This document shows, one piece after another, positions 1-12,400 of a stretch of 64,000 nucleotides of DNA; positions within the stretch are counted from its first letter, which is position 1; the number at the start of each line of letters is the position of its first letter. The position numbers were made by a program, and so were the translations under genes. The stretch comes from Nemertoderma westbladi (Eukaryota > Xenacoelomorpha > Nemertodermatida > Nemertodermatidae), in contig JAUCBJ010008016.1 in the NCBI GenBank assembly GCA_032718475.1, positions 1 to 64,000 of the forward strand, written 5' to 3'. The notes below the pieces were generated by a model. It was not told the DNA's origin, made no database searches, and saw only the letters and a list, made by a program, of their open reading frames with translations.

Positions 1-600
1 ATTGCGATTTGAAAAATAGTAGAAGTTACCTGATGCTAAGTGTAGACACCCGAACACCTGTAAAATAAAGGTTGGTGATTGGATGCAGTACTAGCGTCGG
101 GGGACTAATAACGCCTCTAGCGGAATAAGCGGGAACTTGAGAAGTTACCATGGTTACGGATGAAATGCTGTCATCTGATTGGTTGAAGTAATAACGACCA
201 CCGCAAAAGGATGAAATGGAGGCTTCTGATTGGCTGCAGTACCAGAAATGGATGGTAATGATGGGCTACGGGTGACCATGTGCCCGTGTCATAGCATTGT
301 ATACTACTTAAGTACGGACATTTCATCTTACTGTAGTCACGTATTTATAATATGATACGGACAGTAAGGAAAGAGAAAAAGAATTATTTCTTGCCGTCGC
401 ATTAAATATAATATATACGTAATTAAGTAATAAACGCGAATATATATTGCACTAATCTACTAAATAATCGCTAAAATAACATTCTACTGAATAAAATTAA
501 AGAAAACGATTATAATAAAATTACATAGTAATACATACAGAAATATAAAAATAATAAAATAATATAAAATAATGGAGTCACACACCCACTCCATATGTTG
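1..600 (-). other. 3' noncoding part of BEL/Pao copy 1
   Basis: No supportable ORF. Positions about 300-600 match 51545-51863 in the other copy (shared 'ggacagtaaggaaagagaaa' stretch), so this is conserved sequence downstream of gag. Positions 1-300 have no counterpart there. They contain two imperfect copies of a segment with 'ggatgaaatg' and 'tctgattgg' near 160-235. Confidence 0.6.
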
Positions 601-3600
601 TTACGTTATGGAGTCCCTAGATGTTTGAAGGATTAGGGAGGTGGTCGTGGGAAGAGAATCTTGCCTTCCACAGTTTCCGGAGAGTCCTCCATTCCCTTCC
701 GGTAAACACAAACGACCGACTGGGTGATTGAGTCGCTGCATCCCGAATACAATTCCAGGTTTCCTCTTCGTCCTGGAATAGTGACGATAGAAACATCGCT
801 CAAAGTATATGACGGCGTTACAAAGCCGATTCCAGGAGCTATAGTGGTCCGTCGCTCCCTGCAGGAGAGGTGAGAGTCCCTGCGAGACGTCTGATGTTCC
901 AGAGCTCCAATCGCTCTCTCTGATCTTCATGAAGGATCCACTCGCGGTGGGGAGGTCCAGATCCACGGCGTCGTCCCTGGCAATATGTAATACCGACAGA
1001 TCTATCCCGGGTTCAAATAACTCCGATCCACCCGTCCGGGTTTTAGGTTTGACTTTCTCCGCTCCCTTGGCTGGTCTAATCTCAGTCGGAGTAAGATGGG
1101 GAGGCCATTCATCCTCCTTACTCAGGAAGTCGGGTTCACCTAACCGGTCTGTAGTATCTGTCAGTTCTTGAGGAGTTGCTCCTCTGGAAGCGATGTCAGT
1201 TGGATTAAACTTCTTGGGGCAATATCTCCATTGATCTACATTGGAGCTAATATCGTCATTATCTGAGGAGTATGGTGTTCCCTCAGTTGGGTCGTCTCCC
1301 TCACTAGTATCATCTTCCCATTCACACACCTGGCAGACGCGATCTTGAAGCAGTCTTTCTCTGAGCGTTCTTCGGGAAGGCCCAGTAAGGTACCAACCTA
1401 CTCTAGTTCTTACCACATAGGTCTGAAGTGGTTGCGGTTGAGCAGGTCGTTTCTCCAATGTCTCCAGCGCCTCATGCGCGTTTTGACCGATTAATATTTG
1501 TACTCCAGGATAATCAGTGTCGAATCTAGGGATGTTAAGTTGTTGGGCATGATCATCTTCGTCCCAATTATAAGGTTCCACTTGGGTGGTAGTGAAGTTC
1601 TTTATTGCCACCATTTTGACTGACCTTATACTGTATTCTCCTAGTTTATCCTGTGGAGTGGACAACTCACCTATATAATAGTCGGCAGCTACAGTAGAAT
1701 TCCAAACCTGCATGATCCCTGACATGTTTAGCTTGGTTCGGAACTTGGGTTGTCCAGCAAAGATGACTTCGGCTAGTTCTTTATCGATGAATGTTCCTGT
1801 GCTACCGGAGTCCAGGAGGGCGTTCACTATATAGCTCTTCTGAGGTCCGTGGACCCGTAACTGGACTACAGGAAATTCTCGGATTCCTATATTGGAAGTT
1901 GGCGCTTTCCAAGATGGTTGTTGATCAGAAGTAGTTAGGGTTAGGTCGCTGTCTGTGTCTTTCTCATGCATGAGTGCTCGATACACTGCGGTGGTGTTTA
2001 TTAGGTAACAGGATTCGTTTTGGTCGGAGAATTCGTCCGTATAGAATCCTTCCATTTCAGAACTTTGGTCGGAGAATTCGTCCGTATAGAATCCTTCCAT
2101 CTCAGAACTTTGGTCAGTGTCGTTCACATCACTGAATTGGACATGTAGTTCGGACTCACTTACCTGACTCGAGCTGTTTCGTTCGAATTCAGTGTGCAAC
2201 AAGATATGATGTTTTGCGCCGCACTTTGCACACCTTGCGTCGGAGTAACAGGTTCGCCGTTGGTGTCCTCGTCTGAGGCAATTATAACACAACCGCTTAT
2301 CCCACATGACTTCACGTCTATCCTCGAGTGATTTCCTCAGGAATTCATCACACACATTCAAACGGTGGGGCCCGTCGCACAGCACACATTTCGGCTTGAT
2401 GTTACTTACTTTAACCTGTGCTATGTGGTGCACACTTGTTCTTTCCTCGGGCTTTCTCACCTGAATTCTTTTAGGAGACGTAGGAGGGGTTTTTTGTACC
2501 GGTTCCCTTCTGTCATTGGGTCGAGACTTGGATTTACTTACCTGATCTTTAGGCATTTTATTGACATAATAAGATCTGTCAGTGTCTTTCCCGCTGTCCT
2601 CTCCTTGAGAAGTTTGGCTTTCACCGTCGTCGGTATAACATACTGGTGTTACCCTTCTCCTAGAAACGGGTTTCTCACTTACCTTACTTTCCGCTGTCTT
2701 CTCTCTGGACTGCTTTATGAGCTGTAATTTCACCTCGCTATCCAAGAATGACATGAGATCAGCCATGGTAGGGTCTCGTTGTTGTTGTTCCATCATATAT
2801 AACACCTTCTTGTCCCAGCGTGTACCTACTCCACCCTTGGGCAAAGTAGTTGCTAAGGCTCCTACAACCATAGAATTCTGGTATTCATGAGACTTACCTA
2901 ACCAATCTAGTTGTCTACAGATCTCCTGAATCTCATCGGAAAACTCTATAATCCCGCTGCTAAGAAACTTTCGGGGCGCCATTAATTTCGCATATAAATA
3001 CCTAGCTATGTTAGTCCTATTACCATACCTGATGTTTAGTGTATCCCAAACTTGTCTTAATCCATCTGGATGTCCAATAAATTTTAACGCCATTGACTTG
3101 GGAGGTCCTTCCAAACATTCGATGAGGAATCTAAGTTTCTCTCCGTTAGATAGTACAGAGTTCTGTATGTTATCTTTGTAATATTCATTAAAAGGTAACC
3201 ATTTCATCTCATCTCCATTGAACTTGACGATCTCTCCAACCTTTACCGCTTGTCGGGCTTCGGTTCTAGCCATTTGACGCGTAAAACTTTCTTGAGCCAT
3301 CGTATTATTGAATATAGAATTATCGGTATATAAATTTCTCGGATTATGATCAGGTCTATATGGAATATTATTATCAACAGGTTTATAATCACCCTGAATA
3401 GGGTTTACTATAGGAGTTTCTACTTCACTAGCAGTATAGATGCGTGTAGGCTCCACACCTTGCGCATGAGATACTTCAGACCTAACGGGTTGACACATTG
3501 TTACAGGGGGTGGTGGTATACCCTTTTGTAAATTGACTAATTTATCGCGTTCTAACGCGATACTTTGCTGCACCTTTTGCAACTCTAACCTACTTTCCCT

Positions 3601-4155
3601 TACTGTTCCCTTGAGCTGCTGAACAGTCTCTTCCATTTCCCGGACCTGCTGAGAGGAGCACAAACAGTGTTCCCTCAGCTGCTCGAGCAGGAGACCCATC
3701 TCCCGTCGTCCCTCAGCTACCCACTCAACCGCCGAAGCGGGAGTCGCCAACGTAGTAGCGGGCGAGCGAGAGACGACGGGCGATAAATTCTTGATATCTC
3801 GCTCGGCGTCCAGGACGGGTTCGGACTCGGGAACAGTCCTACTGGGCACAGGTAGTTTAGTACTGTACAAAGGGAATTTATAGGCAGGTTCTGGGAGTAC
3901 AGGTGTCTCTATCTTTCTTTCCGCTTCTACTGTTGCCATTGCCTCTGCCGCCTTTCTTTCCGCTTCTGCTGTTGCCATTGTCTCTGCCGCCTTTCTTTCC
4001 GCTTCTGCTGTTGCCATTGCCTCTGCCGCCTTTCTTTTCGCTTCTGCTGTTGCCATTGCCTCTGCCATCTTCCTTTCAAGACCCTGTCCAAGTCTAAGAC
4101 TCATTCTAACACCTTCCAAAAGACTATCTGACAGTGCCTGTTTTGTGTCAGACAT
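601..4155 (-). CDS. BEL/Pao Gag-protease polyprotein, RT/integrase deleted (1184 aa)
   Basis: Starts at ATG 4153-4155. Order: an Ala/Glu-rich coiled coil with 13-residue repeats (about residues 28-85); a proline-rich linker; a DUF1759-type Gag domain (about 300-500; 'FNGDEMKWLPF' then 'LIECLEGPP'); three Cys/His clusters (about 588-653), including a canonical CYNC-x4-H-x4-C knuckle; and an aspartic protease with ALLDSGS (about 780). After the protease the frame jumps to 'NPTDIASRGATPQ', which in intact Pao proteins follows RNase H, then to a scrap of the integrase N-terminal region, then to the integrase C-terminal signature 'RLCLPEG'. RT, RNase H and the DDE core are missing, yet the frame stays open. 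A 45-bp (15-residue) duplication lies near 2030-2115. It probably makes Gag and protease but cannot reverse transcribe alone. Confidence 0.85.
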   Translation of the reverse strand: MSDTKQALSDSLLEGVRMSLRLGQGLERKMAEAMATAEAKRKAAEAMATAEAERKAAETMATAEAERKAAEAMATVEAERKIETPVLPEPAYKFPLYSTKLPVPSRTVPESEPVLDAERDIKNLSPVVSRSPATTLATPASAVEWVAEGRREMGLLLEQLREHCLCSSQQVREMEETVQQLKGTVRESRLELQKVQQSIALERDKLVNLQKGIPPPPVTMCQPVRSEVSHAQGVEPTRIYTASEVETPIVNPIQGDYKPVDNNIPYRPDHNPRNLYTDNSIFNNTMAQESFTRQMARTEARQAVKVGEIVKFNGDEMKWLPFNEYYKDNIQNSVLSNGEKLRFLIECLEGPPKSMALKFIGHPDGLRQVWDTLNIRYGNRTNIARYLYAKLMAPRKFLSSGIIEFSDEIQEICRQLDWLGKSHEYQNSMVVGALATTLPKGGVGTRWDKKVLYMMEQQQRDPTMADLMSFLDSEVKLQLIKQSREKTAESKVSEKPVSRRRVTPVCYTDDGESQTSQGEDSGKDTDRSYYVNKMPKDQVSKSKSRPNDRREPVQKTPPTSPKRIQVRKPEERTSVHHIAQVKVSNIKPKCVLCDGPHRLNVCDEFLRKSLEDRREVMWDKRLCYNCLRRGHQRRTCYSDARCAKCGAKHHILLHTEFERNSSSQVSESELHVQFSDVNDTDQSSEMEGFYTDEFSDQSSEMEGFYTDEFSDQNESCYLINTTAVYRALMHEKDTDSDLTLTTSDQQPSWKAPTSNIGIREFPVVQLRVHGPQKSYIVNALLDSGSTGTFIDKELAEVIFAGQPKFRTKLNMSGIMQVWNSTVAADYYIGELSTPQDKLGEYSIRSVKMVAIKNFTTTQVEPYNWDEDDHAQQLNIPRFDTDYPGVQILIGQNAHEALETLEKRPAQPQPLQTYVVRTRVGWYLTGPSRRTLRERLLQDRVCQVCEWEDDTSEGDDPTEGTPYSSDNDDISSNVDQWRYCPKKFNPTDIASRGATPQELTDTTDRLGEPDFLSKEDEWPPHLTPTEIRPAKGAEKVKPKTRTGGSELFEPGIDLSVLHIARDDAVDLDLPTASGSFMKIRESDWSSGTSDVSQGLSPLLQGATDHYSSWNRLCNAVIYFERCFYRHYSRTKRKPGIVFGMQRLNHPVGRLCLPEGNGGLSGNCGRQDSLPTTTSLILQTSRDSIT
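3915..4075 (-). repeat. 39-bp coding repeat in the Gag coiled coil
   Basis: About four head-to-tail 39-bp units, each encoding 13 residues like AEAERKAAEAMAT. The period is a multiple of three, so the frame is kept. The homologous region of the other copy (near 54840-54930) is shorter and irregular, so the repeat number is labile. Confidence 0.8.
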
Positions 4156-4269
4156 TTTTGTTTGTACAGTTGAATGCCTACTGCTATATTACAGTCTAAG
4201 CAAGTCTAGTAATTCAGTATTAACTGCTAGCCTAGTAATTAATTACCGATACTGCTACTCAGTGTAGCG

Positions 4270-4550
4270 TGATATATATATAATATATTAGAATACCGGT
4301 ATGCTTATGGTATATAGAAGTATTATTACAGACTAGGTTTTTCACAAAATACCGGTATATAATTTTAGCACAAAAATATATATAAATATATAATAGGCCT
4401 ATTGTGGATACCGGTATGCAGTTTACACTTATAGTATATATAAGTATAATTATTAACTAAAATTAATTACAGAATACCGGTATGATTTCAACCTAAAATT
4501 TATAGAAATAAATATAATAAGCCTATTGTAAATACTGGTATGTCAATTAT
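4270..4550. repeat. AT-rich tandem repeat with ACCGGT palindromes
   Basis: Degenerate units of about 60 bp, each with 'taccggtat' followed by 'tatatataagtata'-like sequence. Counterpart at 55130-55390. It lies just upstream of the gag start codon on the minus strand, so a leader or promoter function is possible but unproven. Confidence 0.6.
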
Positions 4551-5519
4551 TTTAGAATAATTGAATTTCTGAATTTTAAGGGTTACTTGGTTACTTTAAC
4601 TTACTTTATTACCGTTATTTAAGCAGTAGTCCAACTGATATTGAGACCTAATTGTTGTATGGCAGGCCTACTATTTATAAATCGTTTGAGTTGATTTATA
4701 ATATATATATACCCGTTGAAATGGGTTTTTTGTCAATATTTGAAATAAATGTTATTATTTCTGGGGAGTAATCACTACACAAAGCGGTGCGCTTTCAGTG
4801 AAGTGCTACTTATAGGACACTAAAACAAATAATTCTACTTTCTAAGTTACTTATCTACAAATTACTTACGATTCGGGTTGAGATTACAATCTCTAAATAA
4901 ACACAAAAATTTACAAAAAACACAAAATACGAATTTTTAGGGTAATTTTACAAGAAGTCTACAAACCAGCCTAACAAAGGGTTAGAATCTGGTTATTACA
5001 ACGGACAGGTTACTACGGTATTTGAAAATAATAAGTAGTAGTAAATATATTGCGCTGTCCAGATAGGAAAATACCACCGTCTGACGACCTATAGCCGTAT
5101 CGCTATAGGTACTACGTTATGTATCACGGAGTGTCCCTACCTAGAGATTAATTACCGCGGTCTACCAGAACCAACGTGCCTATTAACCACTTTACAACAC
5201 AGATATACTGCCTACACACTAATTACTTTCGGAAAGCACTGTACACTAAACCCTAAATTAGGTACGAGTACTTGTACAACATATAATCAGTAGTTAAATA
5301 TACTTGAACAGCTAAAAGAACCACGGCATCTGCTGGAGTGACCGGTGCACAAAATCACCAATCTTTACCTACGCCAAGCAGCCCGTGTAGTACCGGGGTT
5401 AATTTAACTATAGCGGTATGTATAACAAACACAATTATTGTAGGAACAAACTTGGGGAATGAATGTTGCGAATAATCGCATAAACTCTGAATAATAAATA
5501 TTACGCAACGCGTACAAAC

Positions 5520-6060
5520 TACTCAAACAAAATGCAGACTAAATGCTGACAGACTACTATCAAGCCTAAACAAACTACGGTATATGCAGACTCCGAAATG
5601 GTTAAGTAGTATGCGTTCTAACCCAGTAGTACGACTTATTCTTTAGATGGGGGTTTACCTTAAGCTATGGCTGCCCCTACTTCCTAACCGTTCTTTATCG
5701 GACATACACTCTACACACACCGAAATTTCTTCAAACCCAACAACAGCCAGACAACTATCCAGCCTACAAATTATCTAAATAAAATTATACGCTACCCGTA
5801 CAGACTACACAAACAAAGTACAGACCAAACGCTGGCGGACTCCTATCAGGCCTAAATAAACCACAGGACATGCAGACTCCGAAATGGTTAGGTAGTATGC
5901 GTTCTAACCCAGTAGTACGACTTATTCTTTAGATGGGGGTTTACCTTACAGCTATGGCTGCCCCTACTTCCTAACCGTTCTTTATCGGACAGATGATCTA
6001 CACACACTGCAATCCGTTCAGACTTAACAACAATCAGACAACAGCCCAGCCTACAAATTG
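5520..6060. repeat. 286-bp-period direct repeat in the leader
   Basis: Two copies, anchored by 'atgcgttctaacccagtag' at 5611 and 5897 and extending through 'tatggctgcccctacttcc'. The other element has the same duplication with a 287-bp period (56434 and 56721), so it predates the split of the two copies. Confidence 0.85.
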
Positions 6061-6410
6061 TCTGTACAATCTGATCAGGCTTACACGCCTTCTGTTCAAT
6101 ACTGGCCTACAAATAAATAGAACTGACAGAAATAGGCCTAAGTAAAATCCCAATAAAAACCAGGCGTCCCCGATTAATTATTAAGACCTACTGGTATATA
6201 ATAATCAAAATCGAATAATACTGCTGTACCTGTACTGCTGTAGGTACCGGTCCGGGTGGTTAGGTAGTCAGGCCTACTGGGTACCGGTTGCCGGTACTTC
6301 AGCTTTATTGCCTACTGCAATACAGAAGCTATATCCGTTATTGTTCTTACCAGAACAATATTAAACTGTATTTAATGCCTACACTGCAATACAGACTAAA
6401 TATCCGTTAT

Positions 6411-7658
6411 TGTTAGCGCTTTCAGACCTTTGGCAGTTTAACCCGCCAAATTAGGATGTCTTCTAGATAATAAATCGCTTTTAGCCTCTGACAAGTATTT
6501 GATTCACTACACTAGTTGAAACCAATCTGTGCGCGATCATTCACCCGCTGGATATACCCGGGAGATTGACTTCGACAGCTTAATCTTATTGCTATGTAAG
6601 CCTAATGTATTATTCGACTGACAGTATTATATAATCTCTGACAATATTATTCACCTTCGGGGAATATTAACAGTTCCTTTAGGACGTGGCGCTCTATCTA
6701 TATAAACAGAGTTATGACTTAAACTACTCACAACGATATGGCTTAGTTACAATTCACATATATGGCGCATTCTTTAGGAAATGCTTCGTTATCAGTCTCA
6801 CTCATACACAACGCTGCACAATACTGCACACTAATCTGCCGATCTTCACTGATTTTAGTCACATATAAAAGGAACACAGACCGACTCATGTAGGGTCTAT
6901 CAAATAACATTAGATTCACTTCAAACCACTTTAACATAAGTCACAATCGTTATATGTAACCTGTCTCTCTTACCTTCGGTATATCAAGAATATTGGGGTT
7001 TCGGGGTCATTTCTCGTTATTCTAATATAATATTTCATCACCATATAATGAATAATCGACAGTAAATAGCAGTATAACGTTATAAAAGTATGCACGAAAA
7101 GACCAGCCAAGCATTGAGTAAGTTGTTAACCATTGAGTTACCCAGTTGAGTTAGGTTAGTAGGTAAGTATTGAGTTGCACAGTGATAACGGATATATGTC
7201 CTTATAATTAAGCCTACTAGTGTTAGGCTAAAAGCAGAACAGCACAAAATATTCCAAAGCCGTTCTTCCTGGCTCAAGACAGAATGATAACACTGCCCAT
7301 AATGCATTACGTGATTTCTCGGAAATTTCTGTACAAGAGCCGTAAAAACGCTCTGATTGGTTGACTGAACTAAGAGAAGCCGTAGAACAAAGAAAATCGA
7401 CACGTATGAATATCAGCTGTTAGCCGTCGTCATAGTAACTACTGTTCAAGAGTATCTAGCCCCTTTTGCGCCACGGAATTGCCATAGAATCATCAACTAT
7501 GCCTTCCACAGTACACATACGGAAGAAATAGCTCTTAGATCCTCTAAAAACACCGATACAGCAATAATACGGCCTCTTACGCCTATTAAACCAACTACAG
7601 AGTATTTTACGGGAAAAATAAGGAAAAATAACCGGGCAATTCAGCAAAAGCTTTTACA
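6411..7658 (-). repeat. 5' LTR of BEL/Pao copy 1 (1248 bp)
   Basis: Begins TGTTAGCGC and ends CTTTTACA (TG...CA). The first half aligns with the 1181-bp LTRs at 47533 and 57184: shared 'cctttaggacgtggcgctc' near 6675 and 'cattctttaggaaatgctt' near 6768. The halves closest to 7658 are more diverged. Small ORFs inside are not credible genes. Confidence 0.85.
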
Positions 7659-9475
7659 GTAGGCGGTGTCCCATCGTGTCTACTCTACTCTACCACGATA
7701 TACTTACTGTATCGGTAGGCGGTGTCCCGTCGTGTCTACTCTACCACGATATACTTACTGTATCGGTAGGCGGTGTCTCGTCGTGTCTACTCTACTCTAC
7801 CACGACATACTGACTGTATCGGTAGGCGGTGTCCCGTCGTGTCTACTCTACTCTACCACGATATACTTACTGTATCGGTAGGCGGTGTCCCGTCGTGTCT
7901 ACTCTACTCTACCACGATATACTTACTGTATCGGTAGGCAGTGTCCCGTCGTGTCTACTCTACTCTACCACGATATACTTACTGTATCGGTAGGCGGTGT
8001 CTCGTCGTGTCTACTCTACTCTACCACGATATACTTACTGTATCGGTAGGCGGTGTCTCGTCGTGTCTACTCTACTCTACCACGATATACTTACTGTATC
8101 GGTAGGCGGTGTCCCGTCGTGTCTACTCTACTCTACCACGATATACTTACTGTATCGGTAGGCGGTGTCCCGTCGTCTCTACTCTACCACGATATACTTA
8201 CTGTATCGGTAGGCGGTGTCTCGTTGTGTCTACTCTACTCTACCACGATATACTTACTGTATCGGTAGGCGGTGTCCCGTCGTGTCTACTCTACCACGAT
8301 ATACTTACTGTATCGGTAGGCGGTGTCCCGTCGTGTCTACTCTACTCTACCACGATATACTTACTGTATCGGTAGGCGGTGTCTCGTCGTGTCTACTCTA
8401 CTCTACCACGATATACTTACTGTACCGGTAGGCGGTGTCTCGTCGTGTCTACTCTACCACGATATACTTTCTGTATCGGTAGGCGGTGTCTCGTCGTGTC
8501 TACTCTACTCTACCACGATATACTTACTGTATCGGTAGGCGGTGTCTCGTCGTATCTACTCTACTCTACCACGATATACTAACTGTATCGGTAGGCGGTG
8601 TCTCGTCGTGTCTACTCTACTCTACCACGATATACTTACTGTATCGGTAGGCGGTGTCCCGTCGTGTCTACTCTACTCTACCACGATATACTTACTGTAT
8701 CGGTAGGCGGTGTCCCGTTGTGTCTACTCTACCACGATATACTTACTGTATCGGTAGGCGGTGTCTCGTCGTGTCTACTCTACTCTACCACGATATACTA
8801 ACTGTATCGGTAGGCGGTGTCTCGTCGTGTCTACTCTACTCTACCACGATATACTTACTGTATCGGTAGGCGGTGTCCCGTCGTGTCTACTCTACTCTAC
8901 CACGATATACTTACTGTATCGGTAGGCGGTGTCCCGTTGTGTCTACTCTACCACGATATACTTACTGTATCGGTAGGCGGTGTCTCGTCGTGTCTACTCT
9001 ACTCTACCACGATATACTTACTGTATCGGTAGGCGGTGTCCCGTCGTGTCTACTCTACTCTACCACGATATACTTACTGTATCGGTAGGCGGTGTCTCGT
9101 CGTGTCTACTCTACTCTACCACGATATACTTACTGTATCGGTAGGCGGTGTCCCGTTGTGTCTACTCTACTCTACCACGATATACTTACTGTATCGGTAG
9201 GCGGTTTCTCGTCGTGTCTACTCTACTCTACCACGATATACTTACTGTATCGGTAGGCGGTGTCTCGTCGTGTATACTCTACTGTACCACGATATACTTA
9301 CTGTACCGGTAGGCGGTGTCTCGTCGTGTCTACTCTACCACGATATACTTACTGTATCGGTGGGCGGTGTCCCGTCGTGTCTACTCTACTCTACCACGAT
9401 ATACTTACTGTATCGGTAGGCGGTGTCTCGTCGTGTCTACTCTACCACGATATACTTACTGTATTGGTGGGCGGT

Positions 9476-12400
9476 GTCCAGTCGTGTCTACTCTACTCTA
9501 CCACGATATACTTACTGTACCGGTAGGCGGTGTCTTGTCGTGTCTACTCTACCACGATATACTTACTGTATCGGTGGGCGGTGTCCCGTCGTGTCTACTC
9601 TACTCTACCACGATATACTTACTGTATCGGTAGGCGGTGTCTCGTCGTGTCTACTCTACTGTACCACGATATACTTACTGTACCGGTAGGCGGTGTCTTG
9701 TCGTGTCTACTCTACCACGATATACTTACTGTATCGGTAGGCGGTGTCTCGTCGTGTCTACTCTACTCTACCACGATATACTTACTGTATCGGTAGGCGG
9801 TGTCTCGTCGTGTCTACTCTACTGTACCACGATATACTCACTGTACCGGTAGGCGGTGTCTCGTCGTGTCTACTCTACCACGATATACTTACTGTATCGG
9901 TGGGCGGTGTCCCGTCGTGTCTACTCTACTCTACCACGATATACTTACTGTATCGGTGGGCGGTGTCTCGTCGTGTCTACTCTACTCTACCTCGATATAC
10001 TTACTGTATCGGTAGGCAGTGTCCCGTCGTCTCTACTCTACTCTACCACGATATACTTACTGTATCGGTAGGCGGTGTCTCGTCGTGTCTACTCTACTCT
10101 ACCACAATATACTTACTGTATCGGTAGGCGGTGTCCCGTCGTGTCTACTCTACCACGATATACTTACTGTATCGGTAGGCGGTGTCTCGTCGTGTCTACT
10201 CTACTCTACCACGATATACTTACTGTATCGGTAGTCGGTGTCCCGTCGTGTCTACTTGACTCTACCACGATATACTTACTGTATCGGTAGGCGGTGTCCC
10301 GTCGTGTCTACTCTACTCTACCACGATATACTTACTGTATCGGTAGGCGGTGTCTCGTCGTGTCTACTCTACTCTACCACGATATACTTACTGTATCGGT
10401 GGGCGGTGTCTCGTCGTGTCTACTCTACTCTACCTCGATATACTTACTGTATCGGTAGGCAGTGTCCCGTCGTCTCTACTCTACTCTACCACGATATACT
10501 TACTGTATCGGTAGGCGGTGTCTCGTCATGTCTACTCTACTCTACCACGATATACTTACTGTACCGGTAGGCGGTGTCCCGTCGTGTCTACTCTACTCTA
10601 CCACGATATACTTACTGTATCGGTAGGCGGTGTCCCGTCATGTCTACTCTACTCTACCACGATATACTTACTGTACCGGTAGGCGGTGTCTCGTCGTGTC
10701 TACTCTACTCTACCACGATATACTTACTGTATCGGTAGGCGGTGTCCCGTCGTGTCTACTCTACTCTACCACGATATACTTACTGTATCGGTAGGCGGTG
10801 TCTCGTCGTGTCTACTCTACTCTACCACGATATACTTACTGTATCGGTAGGCGGTGTCCCGTTGTGTCTACTCTACTCTACCACGATATACTTACTGTAT
10901 TGGTAGGCGGTGTCTCGTCGTGTCTACTCTACTCTACCACGATATACTTACTGTATCGGTAGGCGGTGTCTCGTCGTGTCTACTCTACTGTACCACGATA
11001 TACTTACTGTACCGGTAGGCGGTGTCTCGTCGTGTCTACTCTACCACGATATACTTACTGTATCGGTGGGCGGTGTCCAGTCGTGTCTACTCTACTCTAC
11101 CACGATATACTTACTGTACCGGTAGGCGGTGTCTCGTCGTGTCTACTCTACTCTACCACGATATACTTACTGTATCGGTAGGCGGTGTCTCGTCGTGTCT
11201 ACTCTACTGTACCACGATATACTTACTGTACCGGTAGGCGGTGTCTTGTCGTGTCTACTCTACCACGATATACTTACTGTATCGGTAGGCGGTGTCCCGT
11301 CGTCTCTACTCTACTCTACCACGATATACTTACTGTATCGGTAGGCGGTGTCTCGTCGTGTCTACTCTACTGTACCACGATATACTTACTGTACCGGTAG
11401 GCGGTGTCTTGTCGTGTCTACTCTACCACGATATACTTACTGTATCGGTAGGCGGTGTCCCGTCGTCTCTACTCTACTCTACCACGATATACTTACTGTA
11501 TCGGTAGGCGGTGTCTCGTCGTGTCTACTCTACTCTACCACGATATACTTACTGTATCGGTAGGCGGTGTCCCGTCGTGTCAACTCTACTCTACCACGAT
11601 ATACTTACTGTATCGGTAGGCGGTGTCTCGTCGTGTCTACTCTACTCTACCACGATATACTTACTGTATCGGTAGGCGGTGTCCCGTCGTCTCTACTCTA
11701 CTCTACCACGATATACTTACTGTATCGGTAGGCGGTGTCTCGTCGTGTCTACTCTACCACGATATACTTACTGTATCGGTAGGCGGTGTCTCGTCGTGTC
11801 TACTCTACTCTACCACGATATACTTACTGTATCGGTAGGCGGTGTCTCGTCGTGTCTACTCTACCACGATATACTTACTGTATCGGTAGGCAGTGTCCCG
11901 TCGTCTCTACTCTACTCTACCACGATATACTTACTGTATCGGTAGGCGGTGTCTCGTCGTGTCTACTCTACCACGATATACTTACTGTATCGGTAGGCGG
12001 TGTCTCGTCGTGTCTACTCTACTCTACCACGATATACTTACTGTATCGGTAGGCGGTGTCCCGTCGTGTCAACTCTACTCTACCACGATATACTTACTGT
12101 ATCGGTAGGCGGTGTCTCGTCGTATCTACTCTACTCTACCACGATATACTTACTGTATCGGTAGGCGGTGTCCCGTCGTGTCTACTCTACTCTACCACGA
12201 TATACTTACTGTATCGGTAGGCGGTGTCCCGTCGTGTCTACTCTACTCTACCACGATATACTTACTGTATCGGTAGGCGGTGTCTCGTCGTGTCTACTCT
12301 ACTCTACCTCGATATACTTACTGTATCGGTAGGCGGTGTCCCGTCGTGTCTACTCTACTCTACCACGATATACTTACTGTATCGGTAGGCGGTGTCTCGT

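Larger units (their letters stand above)
4156..6410 (-). other. Long untranslated leader of BEL/Pao copy 1
   Basis: About 2.25 kb between the Gag start and the 5' LTR, with no supportable ORF. Near gag (4270-4550) the palindrome accggt recurs roughly every 60 bp inside AT-rich units, with about four perfect copies plus a variant. A second repeat, of 286-bp period, lies at about 5520-6060. No tRNA-type primer-binding site was recognised next to the LTR. The same architecture occurs at 54998-57183. Confidence 0.65.
1..7658 (-). mobile_element. BEL/Pao LTR retrotransposon copy 1 (left end outside window, RT/IN deleted)
   Basis: Minus-strand element: right (5') LTR 6411-7658, leader 4156-6410, Gag-protease ORF 601-4155, and 3' noncoding sequence running off the left edge. 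No second LTR is visible, so the 3' LTR must lie outside the window. It aligns with the complete element at 47533-58364 from about position 300 through the leader and into the LTR, with clear divergence. RT, RNase H and most of the integrase are absent. The LTR ends at TTTTACA directly against the satellite array, so the element probably inserted into the satellite; gtagg at 7659-7663 is the candidate target duplication, untestable here. Confidence 0.85.
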
